64,000 nt of DNA, taken from the NCBI RefSeq assembly GCF_024170405.1, contig NZ_JALJYC010000002.1:62001-126000 (forward strand). The letters run 5' to 3'. Under the pieces are notes generated by a model. That model searched no databases and was not told the origin of the DNA. It saw only the letters and a program-made list of their open reading frames with translations. The DNA is from Neisseria perflava. Lineage in GTDB: Bacteria > Pseudomonadota > Gammaproteobacteria > Burkholderiales > Neisseriaceae. The position numbers and the translations under genes were made by a program. Positions 23,029 through 31,500 of this stretch are shown piece by piece. Positions within the stretch are counted from its first letter, which is position 1. Each line of letters begins with the position of its first letter.

Positions 23029-23961
23029 ATGACTTTTTTAAATGTGCGGCTGGCGGCGGATGAGGCGGCGGCGGTCGTGACCGGCGAAGACGGGCAGCGT
23101 TCGTTTTCCGGCATTGCCAACAGCGGCACGCCGTTTTGGCTGTGGGGCGAGCAGTATGTGGTGGACTTTGCGCGGCTTTCGCACAAAGACAAAGTGCCGG
23201 TATTGGTCGAGCATGACCGCCTGCGCCGCGCGGGGAGCTGCCAACTGACGGCTGCTTCAGACGGCCTGCGCGCCGACGGCCTGCTGCTGGCCAACGAATA
23301 CGGCAATGCGGTTGCCGAAGATTCCGACGGCGGTTTCCCGTGGGAAATGAGCGTGGACTTACGCGCCGCCCGCCGCGAGTTTATCGACACCGGCACGGCG
23401 GCCACGGTCAACGGCGCGGAATATGCCGGTCCGATGTGGATTCTGCGCGACTGCACCATCCGCGAAGTATCGTTTTGCGCCTTGGGGCAAGACCCCAACA
23501 CCTCGGCGGTGGCCTTGTCGGAAAACGGCACGGCGCTGGCGGGCAAGCCCGATTTTTTATTTACACAACCGGAAGGAAACGACATGACTGTCTCTAAAGA
23601 AGACTTTGACAAGCTGAACGCCGAAAAAGCGCAGCTGGCCGCAGAAAAGCAAACCCTGCTGGCGCAAGTGGCCAAAGCCGAAACCGACGCGCTCTTAGCG
23701 CAAAACGGCTTTGCCTTTGCCGAGGGCAAGCCGCAGGGCTTATCCGATGCCACCTACCGCATTTTGATGGCGGCTGCGGCAGACGAACGCGCCGTGCTCT
23801 TGGCCGATTTGAAACCGCAAGCCCCGGCGCAGCCTGCCGTCAAGCCGGAAGTCCCCGCCGCGCTGCTGGGCGACAACGGCGCGAGCCACCAACCCGAACA
23901 AACCGTCAGCGCACTCTTGGCCGACGCCAAAGCGCGTGCCGAACGTGCCAAACGCAAATAA
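23029..23961 (+). CDS. Head maturation protease with scaffold domain (Mu gpI-like)
   Basis: A 310-residue protein. Residues 1-180 are a Mu I-like protease domain (VPVLVEHDRLRRAGSCQL, FPWEMSVDLRAARREF, REVSFCALGQDPN, where H and S are candidate catalytic residues). Residues 186-310 are a coiled-coil scaffold (EDFDKLNAEKAQLAAEKQTLLAQ). GGAGGT precedes ATG 23029. As in Mu I/Z, the scaffold part has its own start at 23584. The protease would remove the scaffold before DNA entry. Confidence 0.85.
   Translation: MTFLNVRLAADEAAAVVTGEDGQRSFSGIANSGTPFWLWGEQYVVDFARLSHKDKVPVLVEHDRLRRAGSCQLTAASDGLRADGLLLANEYGNAVAEDSDGGFPWEMSVDLRAARREFIDTGTAATVNGAEYAGPMWILRDCTIREVSFCALGQDPNTSAVALSENGTALAGKPDFLFTQPEGNDMTVSKEDFDKLNAEKAQLAAEKQTLLAQVAKAETDALLAQNGFAFAEGKPQGLSDATYRILMAAAADERAVLLADLKPQAPAQPAVKPEVPAALLGDNGASHQPEQTVSALLADAKARAERAKRK
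23584..23961 (+). CDS. Internal scaffold product (Mu Z-like)
   Basis: In-frame ATG at codon 186 of the protease gene with a clear GGAAGGAAAC ribosome site in front. The 125-residue product (MTVSKEDFDKLNAEKAQL...) would be the free head scaffold. It has the same stop as the protease. Confidence 0.65.
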   Translation: MTVSKEDFDKLNAEKAQLAAEKQTLLAQVAKAETDALLAQNGFAFAEGKPQGLSDATYRILMAAAADERAVLLADLKPQAPAQPAVKPEVPAALLGDNGASHQPEQTVSALLADAKARAERAKRK

Positions 23962-23972
23962 GGAGCTGAATC

Positions 23973-24299
23973 ATGACGCAAAAATCCAATCCGCAAGCGT
24001 TGGGCTTACTGGTCAGCGATATTCTGCAATGGGAAGCCACGCCGCTGACCCGCGTGATCGTTACCGCAAGCGAAGGTTTGAAAGCCGGTGAGTTTGTCGA
24101 ATACGGCCTGCGCAGCAAGAAATACGTTGCCCTGACCGATGAAAACAACGGCACGGTCATCATCCAGCCGCACAACTGCATTATCAATCTGAATGTGTTG
24201 TCGTCTGCCGCCATTACCGCCGCGCGTACCGACTTGAATACCATGCAGACCGAAGACGACGCCTACGGCATTGTCTATAAAGGTACGCCGCAAGCGTAA
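23973..24299 (+). CDS. Head decoration protein candidate
   Basis: A 108-residue beta-rich protein (SDILQWEATPLTRVIVTASEGLKAGEFVEYGLRSKKYVAL). Its position just before a lambda E-like capsid gene and the pattern of turns recall lambda gpD, which trims and strengthens the capsid. AAGGAGCTG precedes the start. Sequence likeness to gpD is weak. Confidence 0.55.
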   Translation: MTQKSNPQALGLLVSDILQWEATPLTRVIVTASEGLKAGEFVEYGLRSKKYVALTDENNGTVIIQPHNCIINLNVLSSAAITAARTDLNTMQTEDDAYGIVYKGTPQA

Positions 24300-24333
24300 G
24301 GCCGTCTGAAAACCATTTGAACAAGGAAACCCC

Positions 24334-25317
24334 ATGAAGCAATTTCCGTTTACCAATGAAGAGCTGACCCTTGCGGTCAACGAGCTGCCGGGCTTGGACA
24401 CCACCATCGGCAATTTGGGCATTTTCAAAGCCGAATACCACGCCACTACCCGCGTGCGCGTGGATAAAAAAGACAGCACCTTAACCCTGGTCAAATCGCA
24501 AGAGCGCGGCGCAGGCGGCGAAGCCGGTACGTCCGACAAGCGCACCAGCCGCATTTTCGAGACCGTGCACCTGCCGCGCCACCGCACCGTGTTGGCCGAA
24601 GATGTGCAAAACCTACGCCAGTTTGGCGGCACGGGCTTGGAGCGTCCGGTCAATTATATGAACGACGCGCTGACCGCCATGAAAGGCGACATCGACATCA
24701 CCCGCGAGCATTTGATGTTGGGCGCGTTGAACGGCAAGATTTTGGATGCCGACGGCAGCGAGATTTACGACCTCTATACCGAGTTCGACATCAAAGGCGG
24801 CCGCACCAAAAAATCGTGGGCATTGTCCAGCGCCGATACCAAGGTGGGCGCGAAGATGGACGAGGCCAAGCGCCATATCCGCAAATTGTCGGGCGGCGAG
24901 GTAGTGAGCGGCTTTACCGTATTGTGCAGCCCGGAATTTATCGACGCGCTCAAATACCACGATTCGATGGTGGAACTCTACAAACGCTTTGAAGCCGGTA
25001 AGGTGTACCGCGAAGACGGCGGCGTGGAATTTGTCCACAACGGCATCAGCTTTATCGAATACAACAACGATTTCGGCACGAAAGCCGCCAAAGTCGAAGC
25101 CGGTAGCGCCATCATGCTGCCCAACGGCACGCGCTCGACCTTTGTGGAAGTCTTCGCCCCGTCGGACACCATTTCTGCCGTCAACACGCTGGCCAAGCCT
25201 TATTACGCCTCCGCCGAGCTAATCGGCCACGAAAAAGGCTGGGACTTGGAAGCGCAGTCCAACCCGCTGCCGCTGGTGTTGCGCCCGAATCTGGTGATTA
25301 CCCTGACGGCGGACTAA
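24334..25317 (+). CDS. Major capsid protein (lambda gpE-like)
   Basis: A 327-residue protein of the lambda E type HK97-fold family: VKSQERGAGGEAGTSDKRTSRIFETVHLPRHRTVLAEDVQNLRQFGG, then VLCSPEFIDALKYHDSMVELYK, and the C-terminal GHEKGWDLEAQSNPLPLVLRPNLVI. It is unlike Mu gpT. An AAGGAAAC precedes the ATG. A DUS lies in the gap before it. Confidence 0.88.
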   Translation: MKQFPFTNEELTLAVNELPGLDTTIGNLGIFKAEYHATTRVRVDKKDSTLTLVKSQERGAGGEAGTSDKRTSRIFETVHLPRHRTVLAEDVQNLRQFGGTGLERPVNYMNDALTAMKGDIDITREHLMLGALNGKILDADGSEIYDLYTEFDIKGGRTKKSWALSSADTKVGAKMDEAKRHIRKLSGGEVVSGFTVLCSPEFIDALKYHDSMVELYKRFEAGKVYREDGGVEFVHNGISFIEYNNDFGTKAAKVEAGSAIMLPNGTRSTFVEVFAPSDTISAVNTLAKPYYASAELIGHEKGWDLEAQSNPLPLVLRPNLVITLTAD

Positions 25318-25320
25318 GCC

Positions 25321-25752
25321 ATGATTACCCGCGAGGATATGCTGGCGCGGTTTGCCGAGCGCGAAATCGCCCAACTGACCGACCACGAAAACGGCCGCAC
25401 CATCAATGACGATGTGTTGCAACGCGCCATCGACGACGCGGCCGCCGAAGCGGGCAGCTATCTGCGGGCGGCGGGGTTTCAAACCCTGCCCGAGCCGACC
25501 CCGCGCGTGTTGGCGGTGAAGGTGTGCGATATCGCCCGCTACTACCTGCATGAAGACGGCGTAATCGATATTGTCGAGGCGCGTTACAAATCGGCACTGG
25601 AATGGCTCAAGGCGCTGGTGAAAAATCCGAATCTCTTGGGTTTGGACGTATCCGCCGCCGCCACCCGCGCCGCCGAAGCAAGCGGCAGCGCCTATGCGGT
25701 GCGCCCGAATCAGGCGGAGGGCTGGGGTCATGCGCCTAATCGTCGCCGCTGA
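25321..25752 (+). CDS. DUF1320 protein (Mu gp36-like), head completion
   Basis: A 143-residue protein. The family is seen in MITREDMLARFAEREIAQLTD, AIDDAAAEAGSYLRA and VCDIARYYLHED. In Mu gp36 lies between capsid and tail-completion genes; it probably sits at the head-tail connector. Overlaps the next gene by 23 bases. Confidence 0.86.
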   Translation: MITREDMLARFAEREIAQLTDHENGRTINDDVLQRAIDDAAAEAGSYLRAAGFQTLPEPTPRVLAVKVCDIARYYLHEDGVIDIVEARYKSALEWLKALVKNPNLLGLDVSAAATRAAEASGSAYAVRPNQAEGWGHAPNRRR

Positions 25753-26179
25753 CGGCTTGGGCGTATTGCAAGCCCACCTGAGCGAACTCTACCGCCGTTT
25801 GGACGGCGATTTGAGCGAGCCGCTGAATGCCGTGGCGGGGGTACTGGAAGACAGCACCCGCGAGCGGTTTGAACGCGAAACCGACCCACAGGGCAAAAAG
25901 TGGGCGGATTTGAACGAAAACACGCTCAAAGCCAAGGCCAAAAAAGGCTCGGCAGAACACGGCATCCTCACCGACGAAGGCCATTTGCGCAACATCCTCT
26001 CGGAGGTGACGAAAAACCAAGCCCTTGTCGGCACGGCGCAGCCTTACGCCGTCTTCCATCAGGACGGCACGAAAAACATGCCATCCCGCCCGATTTTCGG
26101 TATCAGCGCCGAAGACGAGGAAGAAATCGGCGACCGCCTCGCCGAATGGCTGGACAAACTTTGGAGCAATCCCGTATGA
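25730..26179 (+). CDS. Phage virion morphogenesis protein (Mu gpG-like tail completion)
   Basis: A 149-residue protein. The family motif is visible in RERFERETDPQGKKWADLNENTLKAK and GTAQPYAVFHQDGTKNMPSRPIFG. Mu gpG acts in head-tail joining. The start at 25730 follows GGAGGG(C) inside the previous gene. Confidence 0.88.
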   Translation: MRLIVAADGLGVLQAHLSELYRRLDGDLSEPLNAVAGVLEDSTRERFERETDPQGKKWADLNENTLKAKAKKGSAEHGILTDEGHLRNILSEVTKNQALVGTAQPYAVFHQDGTKNMPSRPIFGISAEDEEEIGDRLAEWLDKLWSNPV

Positions 26180-26661
26180 GCAAAATCCCCGCGATGTACA
26201 CCAATATGCTGGCCTGCTATCCCGCGCTGCTGGCGCGTTTGGCGGGCGTGCCGGGTGTGAAGCAGGTGTTGGAAGCGCAGGATTTGGCGGCGGTGGCGGG
26301 CGAGCGCAAGGTATTGCCTGCCGACGGCGCGGTGTATGTGGTGTTTGACGGCTTTACGCCGGAAAACGAAACCGCCGCGCGTAAACGGCTGGCGCAGGAG
26401 CGCTTGAGTTTCAGCCTGATTCTCGCCAAACGCCAATACACGCCCAACCGCCTGCAATTCGGGGCGGACGGCGTGGGCGAAACCCTGACCGCCATCAAAT
26501 CCGCCTTTCAGGGCTGGACGCCGAAAGATTCAGACGGCCTCGCCCTGGCCCTGACCCCTTTCCAAGCCGCGCAAGCCCTGTCGATTTACTACCACGACGG
26601 CTACGCATTTTTCCCGGTGCGCTTTACCACCACCGTTAACATCCAATTACAGGACGACTAA
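26176..26661 (+). CDS. DUF1834 protein (Mu gp37-like), probable tail terminator
   Basis: A 161-residue protein (MSKIPAMYTNMLACYPALLARLAGVPGVKQV). The size, position before the tail tube gene and the motif RFTTTVNIQLQDD suggest a tail-end protein. ATGA overlap with the gene before. A longer frame from 25900 only crosses gpG in another frame and is not used. Confidence 0.75.
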   Translation: MSKIPAMYTNMLACYPALLARLAGVPGVKQVLEAQDLAAVAGERKVLPADGAVYVVFDGFTPENETAARKRLAQERLSFSLILAKRQYTPNRLQFGADGVGETLTAIKSAFQGWTPKDSDGLALALTPFQAAQALSIYYHDGYAFFPVRFTTTVNIQLQDD

Positions 26662-26663
26662 AC

Positions 26664-27422
26664 ATGGCAAAATCTGTTGACCACGGCTTAATTTTCGAAG
26701 GCGACGTCAAAGTGCGTAACCGCAATCAGGCGGGCGCAGGCTTTATCGACATCGGCAACACCACCGCGCTGACCACCGCCACTTCGGTGGAAACCGCCGA
26801 GCGCATTTCCAAACAGAAAGGCACTTACGGCAGCGCCTTGGATTCCCTCAAAACCATGCAGCCGACCGAAATCGGCCTGACGCTGGACACCTTCGACAAA
26901 GACAACCTCGCCTTGGCCTTGATGGGCGAAGCGGCGGTGATTGCCGCCGAAGCGGTCAGCGTGACCAACGAAGAAATCGTCATCAGCCAATACGGCCACG
27001 CCTACAAGCTGGCGCACGGCAATATCGACCCGGCCACGGTGAAAGTAGTCGATTCCGACGGCACAGACGTACCCGCCGCCGAGCTGGACATCAACGCCAC
27101 CGTCGGCCTGATTGCCGTCAAATCCGGCACGGAAGTGGTGGTGGAAGGCGAAACCGTCAAAGTGACCTACAAAACCCGCGCCGCCGGCGGCTACAAAGTC
27201 TCCGCCGCCACGCTCTCGCGCCTGGATTTGGAAATCTACGTCGATGGCCGCAACCGCGTCACCGGCGAAGCAGGCGTGCTGCATATCCCGCACGCGGTGT
27301 TGGCGGCAGACGGCGAAATCGACTGGTTCGGCGACGACTTCAACGAAGCGGCCTTTACCGGCACGGCAGTGGTGGCCGACGGCGAGACTTCGACTTATTC
27401 GTTTACCAGCTACAACAATTAA
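26664..27422 (+). CDS. Tail tube protein
   Basis: A 252-residue, beta-rich protein (FEGDVKVRNRNQAGAGFIDIGNTTALTTATSVETAERISKQKG). It resembles long non-contractile tube proteins, with an added Ig-like or repeat C-terminal part (AAVIAAEAVSVTNEEIVISQYG...TYKTRAAGG). No sheath gene is present. It starts two bases after the stop of the previous gene and ends at a DUS terminator. Confidence 0.75.
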   Translation: MAKSVDHGLIFEGDVKVRNRNQAGAGFIDIGNTTALTTATSVETAERISKQKGTYGSALDSLKTMQPTEIGLTLDTFDKDNLALALMGEAAVIAAEAVSVTNEEIVISQYGHAYKLAHGNIDPATVKVVDSDGTDVPAAELDINATVGLIAVKSGTEVVVEGETVKVTYKTRAAGGYKVSAATLSRLDLEIYVDGRNRVTGEAGVLHIPHAVLAADGEIDWFGDDFNEAAFTGTAVVADGETSTYSFTSYNN

Positions 27423-27443
27423 ACCGGGTTTCAAAGCATGTTT

Positions 27444-27507
27444 AAAGGCCGTCTGAAACGAGCTGCCGCCTGTATAGGCAGCGGTGCCGGAGTTTCAGAC
27501 GGCCTTT
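27444..27507. terminator. DUS terminator after the tail tube gene
   Basis: AAAGGCCGTCTGAAAC and its complement enclose a second hairpin (GCTGCCGCCTGTATAGGCAGC), so the structure is a long stacked stem. Confidence 0.85.
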
Positions 27508-27530
27508 AACTTTAAGACAGTAAGGAGCGG

Positions 27531-27959
27531 CTATGACGGCAGTTTCAGCACCACAACCACCCAGCAAACCAATGCGCTGGCCAGCGCAGCATAACAAACG
27601 TATTCGGCTGCTTTATGAATGGCGCCGCGCGGTGCGACATGGTAAGCGGGCGTTGCGCCGCTGTTTCGGCGGTATGTGTCTGCTAAGCTGTCCGCCTGCA
27701 ACTTCAGAAGCCGATTTAAAGCGTACACTTCGCCGTGTAGTACGACTGCACCGGCTAGGATACCGGCCGCGTTTAATACAAATGCCGCCTTTATCCACAC
27801 CACCGGCAGGTTGGCCGTATTCTTGCCGAGAAGCTGGCCGGCCATAACCGAAAAGAAACCGGCGCACAGCAAAACCAGCCATCGCAGCCATGCATAATAA
27901 GCGGCATTGCGCTGTTGGCCAGTCTCAAAAGTTTGCAGCTGACTGGAGAGATTACTCAT
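27531..27959 (-). CDS. Three-pass membrane protein of RHH module B
   Basis: A 142-residue protein with three hydrophobic segments (LRWLVLLCAGFFSVMAGQLL, IKAAFVLNAAGILAGAVVL, CYAALASALVCWVVVVL) and a charged central loop. Its start ATG overlaps the end of the RHH gene (ATGAGTAA). A superinfection-exclusion role would fit a lysogenically expressed membrane protein, but it is inferred only from the context. Confidence 0.7.
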   Translation of the reverse strand: MSNLSSQLQTFETGQQRNAAYYAWLRWLVLLCAGFFSVMAGQLLGKNTANLPVVWIKAAFVLNAAGILAGAVVLHGEVYALNRLLKLQADSLADTYRRNSGATPAYHVAPRGAIHKAAEYVCYAALASALVCWVVVVLKLPS

Positions 27960-28146
27960 GCGCCCCCGCCTCCCGCGCTGCCAGCTCACGCACCGCCCTG
28001 ACGACCAAGTCTGCCTGACTGATTCCCAACGCGGCGGCGGTCTGCTCAATCAGCGCGATGTCTTCCAGCTTAAGCTTGAAGCCTTTGACCTTAACACCGC
28101 GTTTTTCTTCGGATTTCTTTTGAATTTCGTTTCTTGACAAAGCCAT
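27952..28146 (-). CDS. Ribbon-helix-helix regulator of module B
   Basis: A 64-residue protein (MALSRNEIQKKSEEKRGVKVKGFKLKLEDIALIEQTAAALG). Strand KVKGFKLKLED and helices DIALIEQTAAALG and SQADLVVRAVREL suggest a CopG/Arc fold. AAGGTGTAAAA precedes the ATG. It probably represses its own operon through the palindrome in the promoter spacer (28347-28358). Its layout resembles the module A regulator at 10897-11091. Confidence 0.72.
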   Translation of the reverse strand: MALSRNEIQKKSEEKRGVKVKGFKLKLEDIALIEQTAAALGISQADLVVRAVRELAAREAGAHE

Positions 28147-28171
28147 TTTTACACCTTAAGATTTGAGAATC

Positions 28172-28195
28172 GGCGGAGTGGTAGGACACCCCGCC
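28172..28195 (-). terminator. Hairpin between leader peptide and RHH gene (module B)
   Basis: GGCGGGGTG and CACTCCGCC form a nine-base stem (one G-U) around TCCTAC on the minus strand. It is equivalent in position to 11149-11170 in module A and may be an attenuator. Confidence 0.6.
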
Positions 28196-28205
28196 TATCT
28201 CAAGG

Positions 28206-28259
28206 TTAGTAAGCGTTAGCGCTCAAAACCAAGAGAAGAATTAAAATGAGATACTTCAT
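28206..28259 (-). CDS. Tiny hydrophobic peptide, module B
   Basis: A 17-residue ORF, MKYLILILLLVLSANAY, with AGAAGGATT as ribosome site. That site can pair with AATCCTGC upstream on the same RNA, so translation may be controlled. Same position and character as the 20-residue peptide of module A. Leader peptide or membrane-active peptide are both possible. Confidence 0.5.
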   Translation of the reverse strand: MKYLILILLLVLSANAY

Positions 28260-28342
28260 TTTGAATCCTTCTGCAAATGCCCTTAAGCAGGATTGCGGGT
28301 TAGGCGTTCAACCCACCGGTTCTTGCTCAACCGATGGATAGA

Positions 28343-28371
28343 ATTATAGGTTAACCTACAATTTAAGTCAA
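28343..28371 (-). promoter_or_regulatory. Promoter of module B with palindromic operator
   Basis: On the minus strand TTGACT, 17 bases, TATAAT. The spacer holds the perfect palindrome TAGGTTAACCTA (28347-28358), imperfectly extended to 28345-28362. Probably bound by the module's RHH protein. Confidence 0.72.
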
Positions 28372-28384
28372 GCATAAGCAGATG

Positions 28385-28413
28385 AAAAAGCCCCGAATTT
28401 CGGGGCTTTTTTT
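28385..28413. terminator. Bidirectional terminator before module B
   Basis: AAAAAGCCCCGAA and TTCGGGGCTTTTT with T runs on both strands. It insulates module B from the tape measure region. Confidence 0.88.
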
Positions 28414-28464
28414 ATTGCCGCTGCTAAGCTGCCCAAACCCCGTTTTACCTGAATCCCTGCCCGT

Positions 28465-28507
28465 ATCCCGCCCGAAGGCCGCCGCGCATAATCGGGCGGG
28501 ATTTTTA
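28465..28507 (+). terminator. Terminator just before the tape measure gene
   Basis: ATCCCGCCCGA and TCGGGCGGGAT around a 16-base loop, followed by TTTTA. Its position directly ahead of the gene at 28525 is odd unless late transcription ignores it or begins after it. Confidence 0.7.
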
Positions 28508-28524
28508 TTGTTGAGGACAAGGCA

Positions 28525-31500
28525 ATGGCGGATAAAACCATTACGGCGGGTTTGCAAATCAAGGCATCGGTTGACGGCGAGGTCGAAATCAAGGGCTTGG
28601 CGGCGGAGGTGGACAAGGCTGCCGAGAAAGCGGACAAGCTCGACGGCAGCGGTAAAAAGCTCGGCGATACCTTTGACGGTATGCCCGGCAAGCTCAACCC
28701 CTTTGCCGCCGCTTTGGGCAAAACGGGCGACGGTTTGGATAAGGTCGGCGGCAAATCGGCTTCCGCCGCCGAATCGCTGCTGTCGTTCGGCAAGGGCGCA
28801 GCGGCGGCTTTGGGCGTAACGGCGGCCTTGGACAAGGTTTCAGACGGCCTGCAGCGGGTGTTGGATACGTCCACCGAATACACCGCCATCAAAAGCCGCA
28901 TGGAGTATGCCTTCGGCGGCGTGGAGGCGGCGGGGCAGCAGATGGAATGGGTCAAAGGCGTGGCGGCAGAGCTGGGATTGGAGGTCAAATCCGTGGCCAA
29001 CGGCTATGCCCAACTTGCCTCAGCCACGAAAAACATCAATATGTCCACCGAGCAGACGCAGCAGGTGTTTGAAGGCGTGGCCGCTGCCGCCGCCAGCATG
29101 AATCTTTCCACCGAGGAAACCAACGGCGTATTGCTGGCGCTCTCGCAGATTGCGGGTAAGGGCAAGGTGTCGATGGAGGAGCTGCGCGGGCAGTTGGGCG
29201 AGCGGCTTACGCCTGCGATGGCGATTGCGGCCAAATCTATGGGCGTAACCACCGCCGAGCTGGAAAAAATGGTGGAAAGCGGCATTGCGGCGGAAGAGTT
29301 TCTGCCCAAATTCGGCGCGGCGATGGCAGAGGCGTTTTCCGGAGCGGAATCGGCCTCCGCCCCGCTCAACCGCCTGAAAAACCAGCTTGACGAGCTGATG
29401 CTGAAAATCGCCGATTCGGGCTTGAACGACGCGTATAACCAACTTCTGACCGAAGTGGGCGACGCGCTGACCTGGATAGAAGAAAAAGTCAGCGGCTTGG
29501 ACGGCGCATTAACCGGCGCGTTCGGCGATTCGCTGACCGGCGCGTGGGACACGCTGAAAACGGGCTTGCCCGAGCTGGGCGATATGGTGGCGACCGCCTA
29601 TGACGGGATTAACAGCATAGGCTCGGCGCTGGACAGCTTGAGCGACGGCAGCGGCAATTTCGATTTGATTAAAAACACGCTAGACGGCCTGAATGTGGCC
29701 TTAGGCGTGATTTCAGACGGCTTCAAGGGCTTGAGCATTGCTTTTGATGTATCGGTGGGCGCGATTCAAAGCGTCATCGGCGATATTCTGCTCGGTCTGT
29801 CGAAACTCACTTTTGGTGAGGTGAGCGCAAACTTCGCCCAAGCCGCCGCCGACATCGAAGCAAAGGCAGCGCAGCATTTCGACGCGGCGCAGGAAAAGGC
29901 GTTGGCCTTTGAATCATCCTCCGTGGCCGCGTTTAAACGGGCGCAGGAGAGTGAGGCCGAGCGCTATGCGCGTTTGGAAACCGAGGCACGCGAAGCCTAC
30001 GCTGCCGCCAGCCAAGCCGCCGTGGAAGCCGCCGCCAAAGCCAAACAAGCGCAGGAAGCGGCTTTGCAGGCGGTGGGCACGTCGCAGGAAGAAGCGGCCA
30101 AGAAAGCCGCCGAAGCCGCCGACAAACAGGCCGCCTCCGCCTTAAAAGCAGCGCAGAGCAGCGGCACAGCATGGGAAGAAGCGGCGGCAAAAGCCGGTGT
30201 CGGCGCAGAATCTGCCGCCCAAATCAAGCAGCCTTTGGCCGAATTGGAAGCCGCCGCGAAACAATCCGCCGCAGCGGTGGCCGATGTGGGCAATTCGGCA
30301 CAGGCGGCGCAAAGCAAGGTAGCCGAGGCCTTTGCCAAAATCGGCGTGGACACCGAGGCCGTCACCAACGGCGTGAGCAGCAAGGCGAAACAGGCGTTTG
30401 CGGATTTTCAGACGGCCTCGCAACTGGCGGCGCAGAGCGGCGAAACCGACGCGCGCTTAATCAGCGCGGCGTTTGAGCAGATGATGGGCAAGCTCGAATC
30501 GGCCAAAGAATTTGAAGCCTTCCGCGCCCAGTTGGAAGAGAGCGGCAATGCGGCCTATCTGACGCAGGAGCAGTTAGGCCGTCTGAACGAAGCGGCCAAA
30601 AGCGGCGCGGGCGCGGCGAAAACGGCGTATCAGGCTTTGGCCGACAGCATCAAATCCGCCGCCGCCGCCGATTTAAGCAATATCGGCGAACAGGCGAAGG
30701 CGGCGATGGAGTCGGGCAGCATTTCGGCGGCGCAATACGACCAAGTGATTGCTCAGGTCAACACGCGCACGCGGGAGCTGCAAAGCGCCAGCGCCGATAT
30801 GGGCGTTCAGGCGGAGGAATCGCACCACCGCGCCGCAGCCGCCGCGCAAAGCCATGCGGCGGCGGAGCGTGAGGCGGCAAGTGCCAGCAAGGAAGCGGCG
30901 GAAGCCACGCAAAAATCAAGCTATATGGCGGCGGGTTACTATCAGCAGGCAACGCTGAATGCGGATGCAGTCAAACGCTTGAAAGAGGTACAAGGTGCGG
31001 CGATTAAGGCTAATCTCGGTTGGGCGGAGACAACGTATTCCGCCATGCTGGGGATTCAGAAAATCAATGCTGTTTATTCGGCCTTCAAAAAGGATTTGGT
31101 GGACGCGGCAGACGCAACGACTGCCTTGAATGAAAAAGTGTCGGCAGGCACGGTGACCATGCGGGACATCAGCGAGGCGACAAGTAAGGCGTCAAGCCGT
31201 TTCGGTCAATTGGACAAAACCACCTTGTCGAATTTGAACGCCGCCATCGAATCTGCCCGAAAATCCATCCAAGCCTTATCCGACGAGGCGCAAGACACTC
31301 TGGCGGAAATCAACGCCGAATTAGCCGAAATCAACGGCGACAGCGAGGCGACCTATGCCTTGCAGCAGACGAAAAAGCTGGCCAAGTTGCAGGAAAAAAT
31401 GCAGGAAGCGCAAAAGGCAGGCAATTCGGAAGCCGTGGGCTATTATGCGCAGGCCATTGCCGCGCAGAAAAAGCTGTATCAGGCGCAAAAAGAGCAGCGC

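Noticed and set aside
27533..27847. 104-codon plus-strand ORF with AAGGAG before its ATG, located where a tail chaperone could be
   Set aside because: The product is Arg-rich, uses codons rare in this genome and lies opposite a convincing three-pass membrane protein gene coupled to the RHH gene. It may be a relic, but cannot be supported.
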